This document shows, piece after piece, positions 35,286-45,082 of a stretch of DNA of 64,000 bases; within the stretch, counting starts at the first letter, position 1; every line of letters starts with the position of its first letter. The notes beneath the pieces were generated by a model, which had not been told where the DNA came from, did no database searches, and saw nothing but the letters and a program-made list of their open reading frames with translations. Source of the DNA: Acidobacteria bacterium UBA2999 (GTDB taxonomy: Bacteria > Acidobacteriota > Vicinamibacteria > Vicinamibacterales > UBA2999); NCBI GenBank assembly GCA_002346475.1, contig DDZV01000015.1, positions 87,118 to 151,117 on the forward strand. The letters run 5' to 3'. The translations under genes were made by a program, and so were the position numbers.

Positions 35286-37428
35286 GGAGCTTACGCACTT
35301 CTAAGTTATCAGCGACTTGGTATGTTGCGCGACTTGGACTAGACCCAACGTGTATCGTCACGCCCTCGGCTGGGACCGCCGCAAACATTTCTTCGTCAGT
35401 ACGATCATCGCCCATCGCAACTATTCGCTTAGGATCACCCACTTGCAAAAGGACCTGCTCAACTACACCACCTTTATGCACGCCACGAGGCCGAACTTCA
35501 ATAACTTTACTCCCCTGCATTACATCAAGCTGCTCACCATGCACTGCGTCTACCAGCAATCTTCTTAATTCCTCTGCCTGTCGTTCACCAAATTCATTGT
35601 CTGCAGCACGGTAATGCCAAGCTACAGATACACCCTTTTTCTCCACAAGGGCACCAGGTGTATAGTCGGCAAATTCCTCAAGGAGTGTAACGACACTTGG
35701 AAGCCATGATGGCGTTTCAGTTTTAGTCCAAGTTGCTTTCTGGGACTCTCGATAAGATGCACCATGTTCAGCCCACAAAGATAATGGTAATTCACCGAGC
35801 CAATCTGACAGATTTTCTCGGGAACGTCCACTGACTATATGTACCTCCATGGCAGTAGCAACAAGCTTTAATAATCTGAGTAGTTCTGAATCTGGCCGGG
35901 CAAGCTCTGGCACGCTCTTTATTGGCACCAATGTGCCATCGTAATCTAGTAATAGGACTGGATTTGAAATATCCTTAAGCCGTTGGACCAATCCCTTGGA
36001 CGTGGCAAGCGTAGCTGGCTTGGACAACTGTGCTGAAGAGCGACGTTTGAGTGCGTTCAGGAAAGCTTCTGCCCAGCGTTTTGTGCTGCGAGCATGAACA
36101 CGCTGTCGAAGTGTGCGCATGCGTGCCTTTCGTTCCTCTGTAGATAGAGATAGTGCCTCGTTGATGCGATCAGCAACTGTCTCAATATCATAAGGATTAA
36201 TCTGAAGAGCTTCACCAAGTTCTTCAGAAGCTCCAGCAAATTCGCTTAGTAGCAACACGCCATCATTGTCGATACGGGAGGCAACAAACTCTTTGGCCAC
36301 CAAATTCATGCCGTCGCGCAGTGCTGTAACTAACATGACATCGGCTGCTCGATATAATGCTATCAACTCGTGAGTTGTTACAGACCGATGTAAGTAGTGG
36401 ATTGGTGCTGACTCTGGTGTGCCAAACCGACCGTTGATTCGTCCTACAATTCCCTCAAGTTCCCGTCGAAACTTACGGTAGGGTTCAGCGCCCCCACGCG
36501 ATGGGACCGCAACCTGAATCAGCCGAAGTTTATTGACTAGTTCTGATTGACGCTCAAGCAGTCGTTCAAAGGCAAGCAGTCGACGTGGGATCCCTTTTGT
36601 ATAGTCAAGTCGATCGACCCCTAACACAATCTTCCGACCGCCAGAACCACTAAGAATGCGATCAAGTGCCGTTACCGTCTTGGCATGTGTCGCAAGCTTC
36701 TCGAACCGTTCGGCATCAACACCCATGGGGAAGGCACCAACTTGAACTTCACGATCTGGTAAGGAAATACGATTTAGCCGAGACTCCATGCCAAGAATTC
36801 GTTGTACGGCACGGGAAAAATAACGAGCGTACGAAAAATTATGGAATCCAACTAAATCTGCTCCTAACACTCCTTCGAGCAAGTCTTGCCGCCAAGGCAA
36901 CGTTCGAAATACTTCAGAAGCAGGAAATGGTATATGTAGAAAGAACCCGATGTTTGCCTGAGGAATAGATTTCCGAATCATCCCAGGCACCAGCATCAAC
37001 TGATAATCGTGCACCCAAATTTGATCACCTTCTTCGTAAACTGTAGCCACTGTTTCCGCAAATTTTTTGTTCACTGCACGGTACGTTTCCCAGTGTGGAG
37101 AATCCAGAGTTGTACGATCTAGTTGATAATGAAAGAGTGGCCAAAGCACGCCATTGCTGAAACTTTGGTAGAAACCTTCTACTTCCTTGGATGATAGTGC
37201 TACAGGAACCAGGCGACGATCAGCAAGTTTTGGCTTAAGTGCAACATGTTGCGCAGCGCTTAAACGAGACAAATCATCTGGCCAACCAATCCAAAGTGAT
37301 TCTTTTTCCGCGTGAACAGTACGCATCCCACTCGCAAGGCCTCCGGCGGACTGTACCAGTTGGGGTAATCCATCCCGCAGGCGTACCGTAACAGGAAGAC
37401 GATTAGCAATAATAAGAGTGCGTGGCAC
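35260..37428 (-). CDS. Bifunctional trehalose-6-phosphate synthase/phosphatase (OtsA-OtsB fusion)
   Basis: About 722 aa. The N-terminal GT20 domain (to about residue 460) has [59 protein letters not shown] and [13 protein letters not shown]. The C-terminal HAD phosphatase begins at [12 protein letters not shown] (DxDGT) and includes [13 protein letters not shown]. It makes trehalose from UDP-glucose and glucose-6-phosphate in one chain, a layout common in yeasts and some bacteria. A frame to 37497 would overlap ogt by 67 bp; I prefer GTG at 37428, two bases past the ogt stop. Confidence 0.9.
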   Translation of the reverse strand: MPRTLIIANRLPVTVRLRDGLPQLVQSAGGLASGMRTVHAEKESLWIGWPDDLSRLSAAQHVALKPKLADRRLVPVALSSKEVEGFYQSFSNGVLWPLFHYQLDRTTLDSPHWETYRAVNKKFAETVATVYEEGDQIWVHDYQLMLVPGMIRKSIPQANIGFFLHIPFPASEVFRTLPWRQDLLEGVLGADLVGFHNFSYARYFSRAVQRILGMESRLNRISLPDREVQVGAFPMGVDAERFEKLATHAKTVTALDRILSGSGGRKIVLGVDRLDYTKGIPRRLLAFERLLERQSELVNKLRLIQVAVPSRGGAEPYRKFRRELEGIVGRINGRFGTPESAPIHYLHRSVTTHELIALYRAADVMLVTALRDGMNLVAKEFVASRIDNDGVLLLSEFAGASEELGEALQINPYDIETVADRINEALSLSTEERKARMRTLRQRVHARSTKRWAEAFLNALKRRSSAQLSKPATLATSKGLVQRLKDISNPVLLLDYDGTLVPIKSVPELARPDSELLRLLKLVATAMEVHIVSGRSRENLSDWLGELPLSLWAEHGASYRESQKATWTKTETPSWLPSVVTLLEEFADYTPGALVEKKGVSVAWHYRAADNEFGERQAEELRRLLVDAVHGEQLDVMQGSKVIEVRPRGVHKGGVVEQVLLQVGDPKRIVAMGDDRTDEEMFAAVPAEGVTIHVGSSPSRATYQVADNLEVRKLLKGLLPTS

Positions 37429-37430
37429 GA

Positions 37431-37943
37431 TTAGTTTTTCACTCGATGTGTAGTTTGTTCCATCTCTAACAACGAATGTTTCCGAGTAAGCCCCCAACGA
37501 TAACCCTTCAAACTACCATCGTTTCCAATGACTCGGTGGCAAGGAATAACGAGACAAACAGGATTAGTAGCACATGCATGTGCCACAGCGCGTACGGACT
37601 TTGGTCGACCAATTGCTTGAGCGACCCTTTGATAAGAACGTGTTTGCCCCCAGGGAATAGTCCTTAGGTGCTGCCAGACACTCCATTGAAAATCAGTCGC
37701 CCGTATATCTAGGGGTAAATTAAGAGTGGCAATCTCACCTTTTAAGTAAGTCACCAATAAGTCAGCCCAGCTGTTTCTTGTTACGCATTTTTTCAAGGTC
37801 AAAACAGATGAGTATTCATACTGCAACTCTTGTTCAAGTATTTCCTTGGAATCGCCAAGCTTGACAGCGCAAACACCACGACTTGTTCCGGCAACCAACA
37901 ACTGGCCGACTTGTGAGGTTGTGATGATGTACGTGATACCCAT
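37431..37943 (-). CDS. ogt: Methylated-DNA--protein-cysteine methyltransferase
   Basis: 170 aa suicide DNA-repair protein removing O6-alkyl groups from guanine. The active-site motif is VIPCHRVIG with the upstream helix-turn-helix region IPWGQTRSYQRVAQAIGRPKSVRAVAHACATNP. The sequence resembles the C-terminal half of Ada but has no Ada regulatory domain. Co-oriented with purK-purE upstream and otsAB downstream. Confidence 0.93.
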   Translation of the reverse strand: MGITYIITTSQVGQLLVAGTSRGVCAVKLGDSKEILEQELQYEYSSVLTLKKCVTRNSWADLLVTYLKGEIATLNLPLDIRATDFQWSVWQHLRTIPWGQTRSYQRVAQAIGRPKSVRAVAHACATNPVCLVIPCHRVIGNDGSLKGYRWGLTRKHSLLEMEQTTHRVKN

Positions 37944-37964
37944 CCCTAAAACTCTAATGATTCT

Positions 37965-39101
37965 TTAGCTCAACACTGCTTTGCGAGCGGACATGACACT
38001 TTGCTTTGCTTCTTCAGTTGTGCGTCCCAGGGCTGTTAAATGACCCATTTTTCGACCGCGTCTAGGATCTTTCTTGCCGTAAAGGTGAAGTTTTACTTCT
38101 GGGAACAACTCAGCCGCTGCCCAGTTTGGTTCGCCTTCGACCCATAAGTCACCCAACAGATTTGCCATCGCAGCAGGTTGTAATAATTCGGTTGACCCAA
38201 GCGGAAGACCACAAATTGCACGTACCTGTTGTTCAAATTGGCTTGTCGCACAAGCTTCTAATGTGAGATGGCCAGAATTATGAGTTCGTGGTGCTAGTTC
38301 ATTCACTAATAAATCGCCCCCTGTTGTTATGAAATATTCCACACACAGAACGCCAAAATACTGCAACTGATCAAGGATGCCTCTAGCTATTTCGACAGCA
38401 CGCACAGCGATTGACTTGTCTACGTCAGCTGGGGCAGTAGCCACGTCAAGGATATGGTTGCGGTGACAATTCTTAAACAGCATGTATTCTGCAATTGTGC
38501 CGTCGAGACCACGCGCTGCAATAACAGATACTTCTGACTGGAGGCTAACAAATTTTTCTACTAACACTTCCCGATGACCAATTGCATTCCAAATATTCTC
38601 AACATCAGCTAATGTTGAAACTTGATGCTGGCCCTTGCCATCATAACCAAACTCCGCAGTCTTGATCACTACGGGGGTGCCAATACTTTTGACTGCCTTC
38701 TGTAATTCATCAAGAGTCACAGCGCTCGCAAAAGGGACTGTTGGAAAACCATGATTAGCTAAAAAATTCTTCTCGCGAGTCCGTTGCTGAGCTATCTGCA
38801 GCGCTGTACCACTAGGACGAACAGGTGCCAATGACTCCACGGCGTCGATCGCTTTAATAGGTATGTTTTCAAACTCAAGGGTTACAACTTGCACTTGGCT
38901 TGCAAATCCCCGAAGAGCATCCAGGTCTTCATAAGAAGCAGATACTGCAAGATTGGCTACTTGACCTGTCGGTGTGTCCTTCTCTGGTGAAAAGGTATGA
39001 ACCTGGTAACCCATCTTTCGAGCTGTAGTTGTAAGCATTCTTCCGAGCTGTCCACCACCGAGCACTCCAATAGTGGAACCTGGCGGAATAACACTTGTCA
39101 C
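37965..39101 (-). CDS. purK: N5-carboxyaminoimidazole ribonucleotide synthase
   Basis: 378-aa ATP-grasp enzyme of purine synthesis. N-terminal [13 protein letters not shown] and the ATP-grasp segments [23 protein letters not shown] and [14 protein letters not shown] are diagnostic. GTG start overlaps the purE stop by 4 bp (GTGA), so PurK and PurE, which act in sequence, are translated together. Confidence 0.95.
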   Translation of the reverse strand: MTSVIPPGSTIGVLGGGQLGRMLTTTARKMGYQVHTFSPEKDTPTGQVANLAVSASYEDLDALRGFASQVQVVTLEFENIPIKAIDAVESLAPVRPSGTALQIAQQRTREKNFLANHGFPTVPFASAVTLDELQKAVKSIGTPVVIKTAEFGYDGKGQHQVSTLADVENIWNAIGHREVLVEKFVSLQSEVSVIAARGLDGTIAEYMLFKNCHRNHILDVATAPADVDKSIAVRAVEIARGILDQLQYFGVLCVEYFITTGGDLLVNELAPRTHNSGHLTLEACATSQFEQQVRAICGLPLGSTELLQPAAMANLLGDLWVEGEPNWAAAELFPEVKLHLYGKKDPRRGRKMGHLTALGRTTEEAKQSVMSARKAVLS

Positions 39102-39583
39102 GGCAGGCGATCCTTGCGCACCTTAGCAGTTTGTTCCTTACGAAACTTGTGCAGCTTTGTTCGCAACTTTGGACGAGAAGTGGCAAGGATTGACACAGCG
39201 AGTAGGCCCGCATTCGTTGCACCAGCTTTACCAATAGCGAGTGTTCCAACCGGAACTCCTGCCGGCATTTGGACAATTGAAAGCAAAGAATCAAGCCCCT
39301 GTAGCCCAGAACTCTGAACGGGTACTCCTAGTACAGGCAGGGTTGTGTGCGCTGCTACCATACCTGGTAAATGTGCTGCACCGCCGGCACCTGCTACGAT
39401 AACTTCGTTGCCGCGTGCTTCTGCGCCTGCCGAAAACTCAGCCATCCACATTGGAGTACGATGCGCTGAAACTACATGGCGTTCATGTTCGATGCCAAAG
39501 CGTTCTAGAGTCTCAACGACGTATTTCATGGTGTCCCAATCCGAAGACGAGCCCATGACAACTGCTACTAATGGCTTCTGCAT
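39098..39583 (-). CDS. purE: N5-carboxyaminoimidazole ribonucleotide mutase
   Basis: 161-aa class I Pur[13 protein letters not shown] near the start, VVSAHRTP with the catalytic His, and [17 protein letters not shown] identify it. It converts N5-CAIR from PurK to CAIR. First gene of the purE-purK unit. The C-terminus is basic. Divergent from the M16 gene pair across 91 bp. Confidence 0.96.
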   Translation of the reverse strand: MQKPLVAVVMGSSSDWDTMKYVVETLERFGIEHERHVVSAHRTPMWMAEFSAGAEARGNEVIVAGAGGAAHLPGMVAAHTTLPVLGVPVQSSGLQGLDSLLSIVQMPAGVPVGTLAIGKAGATNAGLLAVSILATSRPKLRTKLHKFRKEQTAKVRKDRLP

Positions 39584-39674
39584 TTACTCATTCTAATGGA
39601 GCTTCTATTGGAGTTCTTAAATAGAAGCACGTTTAATAGCATTAAAATTCAAATGTAAGGGTAAATTACAGCTT

Positions 39675-41039
39675 ATGCAGTTCTTTTCTCGATTTATCGT
39701 TCTCATCCTGACCGGATTATTAATTGTGCCGACACTCGATGCACAGTTGCCCCAAATAAATCCATCTGCTCTTGTTGTACCTCACAGACTGTTAACACTG
39801 AAAAATGGTTTGACTGTCATTCTGCACCAAGACAGTAGCGTACCGGTTGTATCGGTGAATATCTGGTACCACGTGGGATCGGCCAATGAAAAAAGTGGTC
39901 GAACCGGCTTCGCACATCTATTTGAACATCTTATGTTTGAAGGATCAGCGAACGTGTCAGATGGAGAGTTTGATGCTTTACTCGAAGCTGCTGGTGGTAG
40001 CAACAATGGTTCAACAACGACTGACCGAACAAACTACTACGAAGATGTACCGTCGAATGCATTAGAACTTGCATTGTTTTTAGAGTCAGATCGCATGGGT
40101 CACATGCTTGCTGCAATGTCACCTGCACGCGTTGACAGGCAACGTGAAGTAGTCAAAAACGAAAGACGTCAAAACTATGAGAACCGCCCTTACGGGATGG
40201 CTTTTCTGGAGCTCAATCAGGCGCTGTACCCATCAAACCACCCCTACAGTTGGCCAACTATTGGGCACATGGAAGATCTAAACGCTGCAACGTACGAAGA
40301 CGTAGTGGAATTCTTTAAAACTTATTATGTTCCCAACAACGCTACCTTGGTTGTTGCCGGCGATATTAATCTCGATGATGCAGAAGCATTGGTCCTGAAA
40401 TGGTTTAGTGAAATTCCTAAGGGAAACCCAGTAGATCGGATCACAGTGCCAACGCCACGCCAGACAGCACTTAAAAAAACAATCACTGACCGTGTTCAGT
40501 TGTCTCGGTTATATCTGGCTTGGCTGAGCCCTGCTACGTACAAGCCCGGAGATGCAGCGCTTGATGTGGCAGGGAGGATCCTTGCAGAGGGTAAAAATTC
40601 AAAACTATACAGGCGACTTGTTTACGACAAGCCACTAGCTCAGAACGTCAGCGCGTTTCAGCAGTCTGCGGCATTGAGTGGTTCATTCCAAATTATTGCT
40701 ACAGCACGACCAGGCATTAGCGTTGCTGACATCAAAGACATTATCGACGAAGAACTTGATCAACTTCGACAAAACCCACCCGGACTGAGGGAAGTCCAGC
40801 AAGCAGTCAACCAAATTGAGGCCTCTTTCTACCGCCAAATGGAACGCGTGGGCGGTTATCGTGGAAAAGCCGAGCAGCTCAACGCCTATTACTTTGCCAC
40901 AGGGAATCCTGATTACTTCGCTGAAGACTTAGCTCGTTATACCGCGCTAACTCCATCTGATATCCAAGCTGCCATCACCGAGTGGCTCTCGCCGGATCAA
41001 CGTGTCGAGATTATTGTTCAACCGGAGGATGCCCGATGA
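39675..41039 (+). CDS. M16 family zinc peptidase (active subunit)
   Basis: 454 aa. A signal peptide (about residues 1-23) precedes an inverzincin core: HLFEHLMF carries the inverted zinc motif HxxEH, and the third ligand Glu is expected near ERRQNYENRP. It is likely periplasmic and acts on peptides or small proteins. ATGA overlap with a second M16 gene that lacks the zinc motif suggests a heterodimer as in mitochondrial processing peptidase. A TAAATT element lies just before the start. Confidence 0.88.
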   Translation: MQFFSRFIVLILTGLLIVPTLDAQLPQINPSALVVPHRLLTLKNGLTVILHQDSSVPVVSVNIWYHVGSANEKSGRTGFAHLFEHLMFEGSANVSDGEFDALLEAAGGSNNGSTTTDRTNYYEDVPSNALELALFLESDRMGHMLAAMSPARVDRQREVVKNERRQNYENRPYGMAFLELNQALYPSNHPYSWPTIGHMEDLNAATYEDVVEFFKTYYVPNNATLVVAGDINLDDAEALVLKWFSEIPKGNPVDRITVPTPRQTALKKTITDRVQLSRLYLAWLSPATYKPGDAALDVAGRILAEGKNSKLYRRLVYDKPLAQNVSAFQQSAALSGSFQIIATARPGISVADIKDIIDEELDQLRQNPPGLREVQQAVNQIEASFYRQMERVGGYRGKAEQLNAYYFATGNPDYFAEDLARYTALTPSDIQAAITEWLSPDQRVEIIVQPEDAR

Positions 41040-42529
41040 GAAGAGATTCTCTGCCGTACCGGCACTTGATTAACTGCACCGGCATCTTGGTCGTTTTTTA
41101 TTTGCTCGGTGTCACAGTTTTTGGCAATAGCGAGAATAAACTATTATTCCAAGCTCAGGAGTCTCCAAACCGCAGTCGTCCACCTGAACTTGGTCCAGCC
41201 CCGTCTCTTAAGCTCCCTCAGATCCATATACGAACACTTCTAAATGGTCTCCAAATCAGAATTGTTGAAACACATGAAGTGCCATTGGTTCAAATCAATG
41301 TACTGGTTACCACTGGCAGCGGAGATGAGCCAGCCAGCCAGATGGGGATAGCTAATTTAACAGCAGCCATGCTAGACGAAGGTGCGGGAAATCGTTCGGC
41401 TCTTGAAATTAGCGATGCCGTTGAGTTCCTCGGCGCAATGCTACAGACGAGAAGCTCATTTGATGCCTCTAGTGTCCAGTTGAATGTGCCAACGGCACGC
41501 TTAACTGAAGCCTTACCCATTCTGGCTGATGTGGTTTTGCGTCCGACTTTCCCAAAACAAGAACTCGATCGCCTCAAGAATCTACGCCTGACTGCACTGC
41601 TGCAAGCGCGAGACAATGCAGGCGCTATAGCCACAGCAGCTTTTAATCGAACCTTGTTTGGTCGTCGGCATCGATACGGCACAGGAACAACGGGGACAGA
41701 AACTTCTCTTGAGGCCTTAACTGTAAAAAACTTGCGTGAGTTTCATGCTTCCCATTATTTGCCATCAACTTCAACAATCATTGTTGTGGGAGATGTCTCT
41801 CCCGATACTATCCTTCCACAACTAGCACATTCTTTTGGGGCGTGGAAAAGCAAAGCGCGTGTACGAACTGTCCCCTCGAAAAGAAGAGCTCTTTCCGAAA
41901 GAGAAGTTGTGCTTGTTGATAAGCCTGGTGCTGCACAATCCCAGATCAGGATTGGTTGGGTGGGCGTTCCCCGCTCCACATCAGATTACTTCACTCTCGA
42001 AGTTCTTAATACAGTTCTTGGGGGTTCTTTTACGTCACGACTTAACTTGAATCTACGAGAAACGCATGGGTACACCTACGGCGCATGGTCTACGTTCGAA
42101 ATGCGTCTAGGTCCTGGACCGTTTATAGCTGGGGCAAGTGTGCAAACAGACAAAACTGCCGAAGCATTACAGGAGTTTTTTCTTGAACTCGATGCAATTC
42201 GTCAACCGATAGGATTAAAGGAACTAGCTAAAGCTAAGAACTATCTATCCCTGGGCTTTCCAAAAAGATTCGAGACGATCGCGAACACCTCTCGACGCGT
42301 GGAAGAGTTAATTATTTACTCGCTACCTGAAGATTACTTCCAAGACTATATGCTACGCGTACAGGAAGTAACAGCCGACGCAGTAAACAAGGCCTCCCTG
42401 CAATATATGTCACCATTGCACTCTGCAGTGGTCATTGTTGGCGATCTCAAAATTATTGAACCGAAAATTCGCGCATTAAAACTTGGTTCTATTCGTCACA
42501 TGAGTCTTGATGAAGCTTTTGGCCATTAA
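41036..42529 (+). CDS. M16 family peptidase-like protein lacking the zinc motif
   Basis: 497 aa. A hydrophobic N-terminal segment (about residues 12-31) is a signal peptide or anchor. The fold is M16 (VETHEVPLVQINVLVTTGSGDEP; later GETHGYTYGAWSTFE-like HGYTYGAWS), but at the HxxEH position the sequence is NLTAAMLDEG, so no zinc site. It most likely is the non-catalytic partner of the preceding gene. GGAGGAT precedes the ATG at 41036; an upstream in-frame ATG at 40982 is less likely. Confidence 0.85.
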   Translation: MRRDSLPYRHLINCTGILVVFYLLGVTVFGNSENKLLFQAQESPNRSRPPELGPAPSLKLPQIHIRTLLNGLQIRIVETHEVPLVQINVLVTTGSGDEPASQMGIANLTAAMLDEGAGNRSALEISDAVEFLGAMLQTRSSFDASSVQLNVPTARLTEALPILADVVLRPTFPKQELDRLKNLRLTALLQARDNAGAIATAAFNRTLFGRRHRYGTGTTGTETSLEALTVKNLREFHASHYLPSTSTIIVVGDVSPDTILPQLAHSFGAWKSKARVRTVPSKRRALSEREVVLVDKPGAAQSQIRIGWVGVPRSTSDYFTLEVLNTVLGGSFTSRLNLNLRETHGYTYGAWSTFEMRLGPGPFIAGASVQTDKTAEALQEFFLELDAIRQPIGLKELAKAKNYLSLGFPKRFETIANTSRRVEELIIYSLPEDYFQDYMLRVQEVTADAVNKASLQYMSPLHSAVVIVGDLKIIEPKIRALKLGSIRHMSLDEAFGH

Positions 42530-42550
42530 ATGACATAAGGGCTGTCTCCA

Positions 42551-42751
42551 CTACCAACCGGTTTGGCCCATACAAAGTTCCTCAGGTCTTGAAATTTGAT
42601 AAAGATTACCATCAATGCCTATGACAGGAGCTGAAAGCACCCTCAGGCATTTCTGATATGGCGACATTACAAAGTACAAAACTACAATCATGATGCCAAC
42701 AGCGACGACAACAACTAAGGAACGTGCTAAACGACGTAACTCTTCAACCAT
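42551..42751 (-). CDS. Small single-pass membrane protein, copy 1 of a tandem pair
   Basis: 66 aa: a short charged start (MVEELRRLARS), one hydrophobic helix (about 12-30) and a periplasmic-looking tail with two Cys (SPYQKC, ELCMG) ending in Trp. No family recognised. The Shine-Dalgarno GAGG lies just before the ATG. It is 51/66 identical by my count to the gene immediately upstream (42765-42965). Confidence 0.72.
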   Translation of the reverse strand: MVEELRRLARSLVVVVAVGIMIVVLYFVMSPYQKCLRVLSAPVIGIDGNLYQISRPEELCMGQTGW

Positions 42752-42764
42752 AGCAACCTCTCAA

Positions 42765-42965
42765 TTACCAAGAGGTTCGGCCCATACAAAATTCCTCAGG
42801 TCTTGGAATTTGATGAAGCTCACCATCAACACCTACAACAGGAGCTGCAATCACGTTCATGCACTTCTGATATGGCGACATTACAAAGTACAAAACTACA
42901 ATCATGATGCCAACAGCAACGATAACAATTAAGGAACGTGCTAAACGAAGTAACTCTTCAACCAT
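42765..42965 (-). CDS. Small single-pass membrane protein, copy 2 of a tandem pair
   Basis: 66 aa, same architecture as the neighbour: MVEELLRLARS, one hydrophobic helix, Cys in SPYQKC and EFCMG, terminal Trp. GGAGG 5 nt before the ATG at 42965 decides the start over a longer frame from 42986. Conservation of both copies, including both Cys, argues that they are translated and functional. The two genes are separated by 13 bp. Confidence 0.75.
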   Translation of the reverse strand: MVEELLRLARSLIVIVAVGIMIVVLYFVMSPYQKCMNVIAAPVVGVDGELHQIPRPEEFCMGRTSW

Positions 42966-43137
42966 GGCAACCTCCGCACCAAGCATACACCGCAGAAAAA
43001 GTGATTAGTAATTAGGATTTAAGTTTTGTAGTTTATTCGGCGCACTGTGATTGAAGGATAGATAATGGTCAATGGGAATGATTGAGCCAGCAGAAAAAAT
43101 ACAGAAAGGTTAGAAAAATAAAATTATTAAGGATTCG

Positions 43138-43227
43138 CTAATTGCCACGCTGGCGTAGCAGGATGCCAACTAGCCAGCCTGCTATAAGAATCGCAACTAT
43201 TGCAAGAATAACCTTGCCAAGTATCAT
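43138..43227 (-). CDS. 29-aa membrane peptide downstream of the sodium/solute symporter
   Basis: ATG at 43227 overlaps the symporter stop (ATGA), giving a 29-residue peptide with one long hydrophobic run (VILAIVAILIAGWLVGILL) and a basic end (RQRGN). The overlap and composition suggest a coupled small membrane protein, perhaps a symporter accessory. It is too short to be sure by composition alone. Confidence 0.5.
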   Translation of the reverse strand: MILGKVILAIVAILIAGWLVGILLRQRGN

Positions 43228-44927
43228 GTCTGCGGTTCCGCCCGCTGATGATGTGCAGGATCGATGGTACTAACTAACAAGCCAACGAGAACCACGACAA
43301 CAGCACCCACAACATTGTGCCAAAGGAATGCAATTGGAGTAAAAGTAGCAACCCAGGCAACTGCGCCCATGCCCGATAAAAGACCAATAAATGCTCCGTT
43401 TGCTGTTGTTCGTGAAAAACCAACCGCTAATATAAAAACACCGAGTATGGAGCCGTAGAAAAACGAACCAAAACGGTTAACGACTTCGATTAACGATCCC
43501 AATTCAGCTGCAAAAACAGCAACGACGCTAGCAAATACCCCCCAAAACCCAGTTGCTGCTCTCGACACATACAGAAAATGGGTGTCACTGCCTTCAGTCT
43601 TAATAAACCGGCGATAAAAATCCATCACTGTCGCCGTTGACAATGCTGCGAGTTCTCCAGCAATTGTCGACATTGCAGCTGCAAATATCGCAGCGATTAA
43701 CAAACCAACCAGGCCGACTGGGAGGTAGGTCAGAATAAAAGTTGGGAAAACATAGTTCACGTCGGTATAGGCTGTATCACCCGTGGTCTGACGAACAAAC
43801 GTTAGAGCCTGGTCGCGAATCTCTGTTACTTCCTCTGAACGTTCCAAGAATCTCTGTACCACTACTCCTTGGCTACTATTGTTCTTCGATTCACGCACCA
43901 TATCCAATGCTGCATTACGTCTGCTCTCTACAGCACCGTTATAACGTTTTTGAATAGCTACAAACTCTTGAGCATGCGTCCCCTCGCGCATAGCTTGATC
44001 GTGCACGGGATTAAAAAGCATGGGTGGCGTGGTAAAAACATAGAAAACGAACATCAGGACGCCCACAAGTAGAACCAACGCCTGCAATGGAATCTTCCAG
44101 TAAGCACTCATGAGTAATGACCCTCGTGCTTGATCGATAGAACGTGCAGTTAGATATCGTTGAACCTGGCTTTGATCCGTACCAAAGTAAGAACAAAAGA
44201 GGAACAGCGCCGCAATGGTGCCAGACCAGAATGTGTACTGATTGGTTAGATCGAACTGAAAATCGAACATCTGTAAGCGTCCAGTTGTGCCAGCAACTTG
44301 TAATGCCTCTACAATCCCAACGCCGTCAGGCAGTTGCAGTAAAAGAATTACTACTGCTGCAACTAGACCTCCCACAATAAGGTACATCTGCTTCACGTCT
44401 GTCCAAGCAACCGCCTGGACCCCGCCAAACATGGTGTATACAGCGGTCGGCAGGGCAATTAGCACCACCGTATTTGTTACGCTCAAACCTAATACGACTG
44501 ACAGAACAATCGCTGGTGCGGAAATGACAACGCCAAGCGACATGCTTCGTGAGAGCAGGAACAGCAAGCTTGTAAATGCCCTGGTCTTGGCATCAAATCT
44601 GCGCTCAAGGTACTCGTACGCCGTGTAAATTCGAGCCTTATAAAAAAAAGGCACGAGCGTTACTGACAGGATGATCATTGCAAGGGGGAGCGCGTAGTAG
44701 TACTGGAGGAACCGCATTCCGTCCATATATCCCTGCCCAGTTGTACCAATCATGGTGATGGCGCTAAGTTGCGTCGCCATCACAGACAAGCCAACAGCCC
44801 ACCACGGCAGACTACGACTAGCTAAAAAATACCCTTCAAGTTTGTGGCTGTTCTTTGTAAGACGAAGACCGTCCCAAACAATCCAAACAAGATAGCCGGC
44901 AATAATTGTCCAATCGATCGGATGCAT
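43224..44927 (-). CDS. Sodium/solute symporter (SSS family)
   Basis: 567 aa with about 13-14 membrane helices. The SSS pattern is seen in ASRSLPWWAVGLSVMATQLSAITMIG, YEYLERRFDAKTRAF and AIFAAAMSTIAGELAALSTATVMDFY. A hydrophilic insertion of roughly 80 residues (about 300-380, with KRYNGAVESRRNAALD) interrupts the helices and is unusual. The substrate is unknown; sugars, amino acids or acetate-like solutes are usual. It is flanked by two tiny membrane-peptide frames on the same strand. Confidence 0.87.
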   Translation of the reverse strand: MHPIDWTIIAGYLVWIVWDGLRLTKNSHKLEGYFLASRSLPWWAVGLSVMATQLSAITMIGTTGQGYMDGMRFLQYYYALPLAMIILSVTLVPFFYKARIYTAYEYLERRFDAKTRAFTSLLFLLSRSMSLGVVISAPAIVLSVVLGLSVTNTVVLIALPTAVYTMFGGVQAVAWTDVKQMYLIVGGLVAAVVILLLQLPDGVGIVEALQVAGTTGRLQMFDFQFDLTNQYTFWSGTIAALFLFCSYFGTDQSQVQRYLTARSIDQARGSLLMSAYWKIPLQALVLLVGVLMFVFYVFTTPPMLFNPVHDQAMREGTHAQEFVAIQKRYNGAVESRRNAALDMVRESKNNSSQGVVVQRFLERSEEVTEIRDQALTFVRQTTGDTAYTDVNYVFPTFILTYLPVGLVGLLIAAIFAAAMSTIAGELAALSTATVMDFYRRFIKTEGSDTHFLYVSRAATGFWGVFASVVAVFAAELGSLIEVVNRFGSFFYGSILGVFILAVGFSRTTANGAFIGLLSGMGAVAWVATFTPIAFLWHNVVGAVVVVLVGLLVSTIDPAHHQRAEPQT

Positions 44928-44943
44928 CAGCCGACGAAGATTG

Positions 44944-45036
44944 TCACTGGAAATACTCCTGGAACATGTACAGCACGATCAACACAATGACCCACACGAT
45001 AATCACACGCAGGTAATTCAGCTTGCCAACACTCAT
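44944..45036 (-). CDS. 30-aa membrane peptide upstream of the sodium/solute symporter
   Basis: ATG at 45036 to TGA at 44944 encodes a 30-residue peptide: a short polar start (MSVGKLNYLR), a hydrophobic helix (VIIVWVIVLIVLYMF) and a polar end. It ends 16 bp before the symporter start on the same strand. The organisation mirrors the peptide after the symporter. No clear Shine-Dalgarno is seen. Confidence 0.45.
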   Translation of the reverse strand: MSVGKLNYLRVIIVWVIVLIVLYMFQEYFQ

Positions 45037-45082
45037 AGCACCGCAGGCCTAATGCCTTTGTCCACGATCCCGACTATCTATG

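Larger units (their letters stand above)
42551..42965 (-). repeat. Tandem gene duplication (approximately 215-bp unit)
   Basis: Both the coding sequences and the short upstream Shine-Dalgarno segments are alike in DNA, so a unit of about 215 bp was duplicated in direct orientation. Differences are mostly conservative substitutions. Confidence 0.8.

Noticed and set aside
37429..37497. Longer N-terminus for the trehalose enzyme
   Set aside because: It would overlap the ogt coding sequence by 67 bp and precedes the conserved LIIANRLPV start with non-conserved sequence.
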